From Spirochaetaceae bacterium (GTDB lineage: Bacteria; Spirochaetota; Spirochaetia; Sphaerochaetales; Sphaerochaetaceae): a stretch of 9,653 nucleotides of DNA. The notes beneath the pieces were generated by a model, which worked only from the letters and a program-made list of their open reading frames with translations, ran no database searches and was not told the origin of the DNA. Each line of letters starts with the position of its first letter. Within the stretch, counting starts at the first letter, position 1. A program made the translations under genes and the position numbers. The stretch covers positions 1-9,653 of the forward strand of contig JAENWY010000067.1 in assembly GCA_016649775.1 (NCBI GenBank), in the 5' to 3' direction. Of this stretch, positions 6,409 to 9,653 are shown piece by piece.

Positions 6409-7983
6409 TTATTTAAGCATATCTGAATAAGCTAGTAATATTTCATCTCCATCACAACCGCGTAATACTTTTTTAGCAAGAAGTTTTCCAAGTTGTACAC
6501 CTTCTTGATCGAATGAATTAATATTCCAGATAAATCCTTGGAACATTACTTTATTCTCAAAGTGAGCTAAAAGTGCTCCAAGAACTGCAGGAGTTAACTG
6601 CTGTGCACTTAGGAGTGAAGAATAGCGGTTACCAGCAAATACTTTGTTTGGATTTTCATCATTTTTACCTAATGCAAAAGCAACAATTTGAGCTGAAAGG
6701 TTAGCATTTAATTTAGCTTGGCTAGTTGAACCATCAGTTATGATATCCTTTTCAAATTGGCTTTTTTTGAAACCAATAAATTGTAGAGGAATTGTATCTG
6801 TACCTTGGTGCAATAGTTGATAGAATGAGTGTTGACCATTAGTTCCTGGTTCTCCAAAGATTACAGGTCCTGTTTTATATGTTACTCTTTCATTATTTCT
6901 ATTTACGCTTTTACCATTACTTTCCATATCTAATTGTTGAAGGTGAGCTGGGAATCTTGATAATGCTTGTGCATAAGGAAGAACTGCTGTTGTGCCTAGT
7001 CCTAAAGTGTTTCTAAGATAAACTCCTATCAAAGCATCTAATAAAGAAGGGTTTTCTAATATGTTCTCATTTAAAGCTAATTTATCAACTTCATGAGCAC
7101 CCTCTAATACTTCATTAAATACATCAAATCCAAAAGCTATAGATAGAATGACTCCACCTACTGCACTAGTTGAACTATAACGACCACCGATATAATCATC
7201 AATAAAGAAGGCGTCTAATACATCAGGACTGTTTGCAAGAGGACTTGTTTTGCTAGTAACAGCAATCATGTGTTTCTTGCTATTAAAACCTTTAATATTA
7301 GTATTCTTTAAAGCTTGCAATACTAAATCTCTGTTGGTTAACGTTTCTTGAGTTGTTCCACTTTTTGAAACAAGTACAAATAGTGTTTCTTCAAAGTTTA
7401 AATCGCGTGTAACATTTGCTACATCATCAGGATCAACATTACTTATAAAATCTGCTTCGATAACATCTTTTCCTTGACCTAAACAATAGCCTCTAAGTGC
7501 AAGATATAAAGCTCTTGGACCTAAATCACTACCACCAATACCAATTTGAACAACTTTCTTAAAAGGTTTACCTGTTGAACCCACTATTTTGCCAGTTCTA
7601 ACACTTTCTGAGAAGGCTTGAATTCTGTCTAATTGTAATTTATAGAATTCACCTTTGTTTTCTCCATCAGAAATTACATCATTCAAAATTTGACCACGTG
7701 TTAGTTGATGTAATACGAGTCTATCTTCACCAGTGTTTATTCTTTCGCCATTAAGAAGGGTCTTGTATTTTTCAATAACAGAACATTCATCTGCTAAATC
7801 TTGAAAAGCTTTCAAGTGTGTTTCATCAACGGGCATAGTTGCATAACTGTAAGTTAAACCAGCGCCTTCACTAACTTTGTAAGAATCAATACGTTTTTTA
7901 TTAATATTACTTTTTACATTATAGGGATTTAGATTTTCTAAATCTTTGAAAGATGACAAAGAATCAAGGTTTTTGTATTCCAT
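6409..7983 (-). CDS. pgi: Glucose-6-phosphate isomerase (long bacterial form)
   Basis: This cytoplasmic enzyme interconverts glucose 6-phosphate and fructose 6-phosphate in glycolysis and gluconeogenesis. The 524 aa contain two SIS domains. Phosphate-binding signatures are IGIGGSDLG (147-155) and SKSGTTQET (206-214). The PGI signature is IGGRYSSTSAVG (265-276) with R268. Catalytic residues are E354 (DMESNGKS), H385 (GQHSFYQLLHQGTD) and K500, in the C-terminal signature FDQEGVQLGK. The length matches the long form found in proteobacteria, chlamydiae and spirochaetes, not the roughly 450-aa Bacillus/Clostridium form. The start has ribosome binding site AGGAG (complement of 7991-7995). It lies 27 bp downstream of argR and is probably co-transcribed. 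No terminator is visible before the intron remnant beyond its stop. Confidence 0.97.
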   Translation of the reverse strand: MEYKNLDSLSSFKDLENLNPYNVKSNINKKRIDSYKVSEGAGLTYSYATMPVDETHLKAFQDLADECSVIEKYKTLLNGERINTGEDRLVLHQLTRGQILNDVISDGENKGEFYKLQLDRIQAFSESVRTGKIVGSTGKPFKKVVQIGIGGSDLGPRALYLALRGYCLGQGKDVIEADFISNVDPDDVANVTRDLNFEETLFVLVSKSGTTQETLTNRDLVLQALKNTNIKGFNSKKHMIAVTSKTSPLANSPDVLDAFFIDDYIGGRYSSTSAVGGVILSIAFGFDVFNEVLEGAHEVDKLALNENILENPSLLDALIGVYLRNTLGLGTTAVLPYAQALSRFPAHLQQLDMESNGKSVNRNNERVTYKTGPVIFGEPGTNGQHSFYQLLHQGTDTIPLQFIGFKKSQFEKDIITDGSTSQAKLNANLSAQIVAFALGKNDENPNKVFAGNRYSSLLSAQQLTPAVLGALLAHFENKVMFQGFIWNINSFDQEGVQLGKLLAKKVLRGCDGDEILLAYSDMLK

Positions 7984-8010
7984 TTTGTCGCTCCTAAATT
8001 AGATATATAA

Positions 8011-8481
8011 TTATTCCTGGATATCCGGGATTCTGTTTTTGAAACTTTCCTGTAGGTCTTCTTTATTCATGCCTTCACGTAGAATTACAAAAATAGTATC
8101 ATCGCCTGCAAGTGTACCTAAAATTTCGGGTAATGCCAACACATCAAGAGCTATTCCTACACTATTGGCATGTCCAGATCTAGTTTTAATAACACCAAAA
8201 TTACCACTAAATTCGATAGAAAGAATTCCTCTTCTAACATCTTGCATGTAACTTTTTTCTGATTCACTTATTAAATCATTTTCTGGGAGTGCATAATAAT
8301 ATCCAGACCAACCATCAGAAATTTTACCAACTTTTAACATTTTTAAGTCTCTTGAAAGAGTAGCTTGTGTTACTGTAAATCCTTCTTTCTTTAACATTTC
8401 TAAAAGCATATCTTGATTGTCAATTCTATTGTTTTTAATCATTTCTTTAACAATTGTTAGTCTGGTATGACGTTCTCGCAT
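8011..8481 (-). CDS. argR: Arginine repressor ArgR
   Basis: ArgR is a hexameric, arginine-dependent DNA-binding protein that controls arginine synthesis and breakdown genes. The 156-aa length is standard. The N-terminal winged helix (about 1-70) has the recognition segment TQATLSRDLKML (38-49) with the conserved SR pair (S43, R44). The C-terminal oligomerisation and arginine-binding domain (about 80-156) has TRSGHANSVGIALD (100-113) and GTLAGDDTIFVI (122-133), whose Asp pair contacts arginine. The start is supported by AGGAG (complement of 8488-8492), 6 nt before the ATG. It precedes pgi by 27 bp on the same strand and diverges from the GNAT gene. Dyads just upstream may be its own operators. 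Confidence 0.96.
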   Translation of the reverse strand: MRERHTRLTIVKEMIKNNRIDNQDMLLEMLKKEGFTVTQATLSRDLKMLKVGKISDGWSGYYYALPENDLISESEKSYMQDVRRGILSIEFSGNFGVIKTRSGHANSVGIALDVLALPEILGTLAGDDTIFVILREGMNKEDLQESFKNRIPDIQE

Positions 8482-8500
8482 ATAATTCTCCTATATGAAT

Positions 8501-8510
8501 TTTGATCAAA
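8501..8510. promoter_or_regulatory. Palindrome next to the argR start, possible autoregulatory ArgR site
   Basis: TTTGATCAAA is a perfect 10-bp palindrome directly upstream of the argR ribosome binding site. Read with its flank, TGAAT (8496-8500), TTTG, ATCAA (8505-8509) matches the ARG-box outline TGAAT-n4-ATTCA at 8 of 10 arm positions. ArgR autoregulation is common, but one imperfect match in AT-rich DNA is weak evidence. Confidence 0.3.
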
Positions 8511-8528
8511 TTATTAGTGTATTTTTTG

Positions 8529-8560
8529 TGTATAAATATACATTAAATTTTGTTATTATA
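8529..8560 (-). promoter_or_regulatory. Candidate argR promoter region with dyad TGTATA-AA-TATACA
   Basis: Read on the - strand, a TATAAT hexamer (complement of 8555-8560) could be the -10 box for argR-pgi, though no good -35 is seen. An alternative is TTGTAT, 17 bp, TATATT. The perfect 14-bp dyad at 8529-8542 overlaps this area. In DNA this AT-rich, such matches are easy to find by chance. Confidence 0.3.
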
Positions 8561-8587
8561 CAAGTGAATCTAGTAGCTAAAGCTATT

Positions 8588-8601
8588 ATATTCATGAATA
8601 T
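8588..8601. repeat. Perfect 14-bp palindrome ATATTCATGAATAT in the argR/GNAT intergenic region
   Basis: This dyad lies between the divergent argR and GNAT genes and is followed by GAATATTC (8596-8603) and an AATATTAATATCC motif. The core TTCATGAA contains the TGAAT/ATTCA half-site of ARG boxes, but in back-to-back rather than spaced arrangement. It could be an operator for either gene. Confidence 0.3.
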
Positions 8602-8672
8602 TCTTGGAATATTAATATCCTATACATATGTTCAATTACAAAATAATTGTTTATATGTTAATATATGTGTAT

Positions 8673-9296
8673 ATGAATTTAACAAACAAAGAATATGAGG
8701 ACAAGCATTTTGACAAAGCTGTAGAACTAATTAGCGCTACATGGGACTTTACTACACATTTTAAGAATTTAGAAAAGGTGAATATACCTTATATTTTTTA
8801 TTTAAAACATATATTACTTAGTTGCTCTTATAAAAGAGTAGTTGTTGATGAAAAGGATAATTTAGTTGGGTTTTTCTGTGCTGAAATTAAAGATAGAAAA
8901 AATGCTAAGAGTATCAAATTATTAGAATACCAAATTTGGTTAAATGCCTTAATTGGAAATTTTGGAAATAGAAGAAAAGCTATGGAATTCTTTAAGAAAT
9001 ATCAAAAAGAATGTGAAGAATTGTACAGTGGTGCTTCATTTGACAAGGAAGTTCATTTATTAGCAGTTTCTCCTTTATGTAAAGGTAAGGGACTTGGTAA
9101 GAAATTAATAAATGATTATATGAAAAAATGTAAAACTAAGAATATTAAAAAAATCGGACTACAAACCGGTTCTGATTGTAATTATAAATTTTATAATCAT
9201 TTAGGTTTTGATAGAGAGAATTCTCTTTTTAGTACTCTGTATATTCAAGGGATAGAAGAAGATAATCTTTTCATCTATACAAAAGAAATAGTTTAA
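8673..9296 (+). CDS. GNAT-family N-acetyltransferase, substrate unknown
   Basis: This protein probably transfers an acetyl group from acetyl-CoA to an amine on a small molecule or protein. The acetyl-CoA site is in the C-terminal half: the beta strand EVHLLAVSP followed by the pyrophosphate loop CKGKGLGKKL (R/QxxGxG/A type, here KGKGLG), then KKIGLQTG and the C-terminal NYKFYNHLGFDR block, all typical of the fold. The N-terminal part (NKEYEDKHFDKAVELISATWDF) resembles the usual GNAT first helices. The frame is open from ATG 8628, but the extra 15 residues (rich in Ile, Val and Tyr) look like translated AT-rich leader. ATG 8673 puts the start at MNLTNKEYEDK, giving 207 aa. No candidate start has a good Shine-Dalgarno, so the start is uncertain. 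The gene is clearly more AT-rich than argR and pgi, which may indicate acquisition. Confidence 0.8.
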   Translation: MNLTNKEYEDKHFDKAVELISATWDFTTHFKNLEKVNIPYIFYLKHILLSCSYKRVVVDEKDNLVGFFCAEIKDRKNAKSIKLLEYQIWLNALIGNFGNRRKAMEFFKKYQKECEELYSGASFDKEVHLLAVSPLCKGKGLGKKLINDYMKKCKTKNIKKIGLQTGSDCNYKFYNHLGFDRENSLFSTLYIQGIEEDNLFIYTKEIV

Positions 9297-9327
9297 AAGT
9301 TAAGAAGAATCTATTAATGAAAAAAGT

Positions 9328-9356
9328 AAATAAGAGTTTTGTTTAAAACTTATTTT
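9328..9356 (+). terminator. Hairpin after the GNAT gene, possible terminator
   Basis: AAATAAG pairs with CTTATTT, and inside it TTTT pairs with AAAA around a GTTT loop, leaving AG bulged. A short T-run (TTTTC) overlaps the 3' arm. It starts 32 bp after the GNAT stop. The stem is AT-only apart from one pair, so it is weak. Confidence 0.35.
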
Positions 9357-9369
9357 CTATCAAATGAAG

Positions 9370-9401
9370 AAGAAGTGTTATAAATATAATCCTTCTTTTT
9401 T
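9370..9401 (+). terminator. Terminator-like hairpin with T6 run
   Basis: AAGAAG (9370-9375) pairs with CTTCTT (9392-9397), then a TG/TC internal loop, then TTAT pairs with ATAA around an AAAT loop. The 3' arm runs directly into T at 9396-9401. The position 74 bp after the GNAT stop fits a Rho-independent terminator for that gene. Confidence 0.5.
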
Positions 9402-9653
9402 CATTAGCCTCTAATATAAATAAGTCGAATATTTATATAATAAAATCCTAATATGCACTAATAAACTTAAAGGTATATAGAATTTAAGTTATAAAAATAT
9501 CTATGAAGTTGATACCTTAAATATAAATAAGAAAATATTAGGAAAAATTTCAAAAAAGCATTATCATAATTAGCAGAATTCAGTGTGAACTTCTTTTGAT
9601 AAAAAGCTTAAAGTAGTTATTGTGAAATATAACTTTACATTAAAGGAATTAAA

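Larger units (their letters stand above)
9297..9653. other. Gene-free AT-rich stretch with several inverted repeats
   Basis: I see no coding region in these 357 bases. Structures present are two terminator-like hairpins (9328-9356 and 9370-9401), a 12-bp inverted repeat enclosing them (9315-9326 with 9395-9406), and further right AACTTAAA/TTTAAGTT with flanking GGTAT/ATACC. At the very end AAAGGA (9642-9647) could be a ribosome binding site for a gene beginning beyond the window, but this is a weak signal. Confidence 0.45.

Noticed and set aside
8495..8698. 67-aa open frame between argR and the GNAT gene
   Set aside because: It is an AT-rich translation full of Ile, Val, Tyr and Phe, with no ribosome binding site, and it overlaps the GNAT start in another frame and a likely regulatory region.
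1..9653. CRISPR array, tRNA or rRNA genes
   Set aside because: No regularly spaced direct repeats and no recognisable tRNA or rRNA segments were seen on reading both strands.

Overview
This is a low-GC bacterial window made of two parts joined by a scar. Positions 1 to about 5040 hold a complete sugar-acid uptake and dehydration cluster on the + strand: a GntR/FCD-family repressor gene, then dgoD (galactonate dehydratase), dctQ, dctM and dctP (a tripartite TRAP transporter). Near-identical 22-bp inverted repeats lie in front of the repressor gene and in front of dgoD. This suggests that one repressor controls both itself and the catabolic operon. A hairpin closes the operon just after dctP.

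The scar (about 5140-6390) contains two broken genes. On the - strand is the C-terminal part of a second enolase-superfamily sugar-acid dehydratase (mannonate dehydratase/RspA type), missing its N-terminal half and carrying a one-base frameshift. It abuts the 3' end of a group II intron on the + strand. That remnant consists of the last part of the intron-encoded reverse transcriptase/maturase (two in-frame stops and a frameshift), then domain V and domain VI ending in a typical CCTACTCGAT 3' end. Domain V appears to be split by a 43-nt insertion.

The right part (6409-9296) looks like chromosomal core plus a small accessory gene. argR (arginine repressor) and pgi (glucose-6-phosphate isomerase) form a - strand pair 27 bp apart. 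A very AT-rich GNAT acetyltransferase gene diverges from argR. The last 357 bases hold no gene but contain several inverted repeats, including terminator-like hairpins.

Organism: AT-rich DNA and strong AGGAG ribosome binding sites fit Firmicutes or spirochaetes. The 524-residue PGI is the long form. From memory its sequence resembles spirochaete PGIs rather than the roughly 450-residue form of Bacillus and Clostridium, so a Treponema-like spirochaete is a reasonable but unproven guess.

Proposed function: the lipoprotein DctP captures an extracellular aldonate, DctQM imports it with an ion gradient, and DgoD dehydrates it to a 2-keto-3-deoxy sugar acid. The kinase and aldolase needed to finish the pathway are not in the window. 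I found no clearly new biological system. The most interesting items are the paired operators, the decayed dehydratase/intron junction, and the unexplained dyads near argR and after the GNAT gene.
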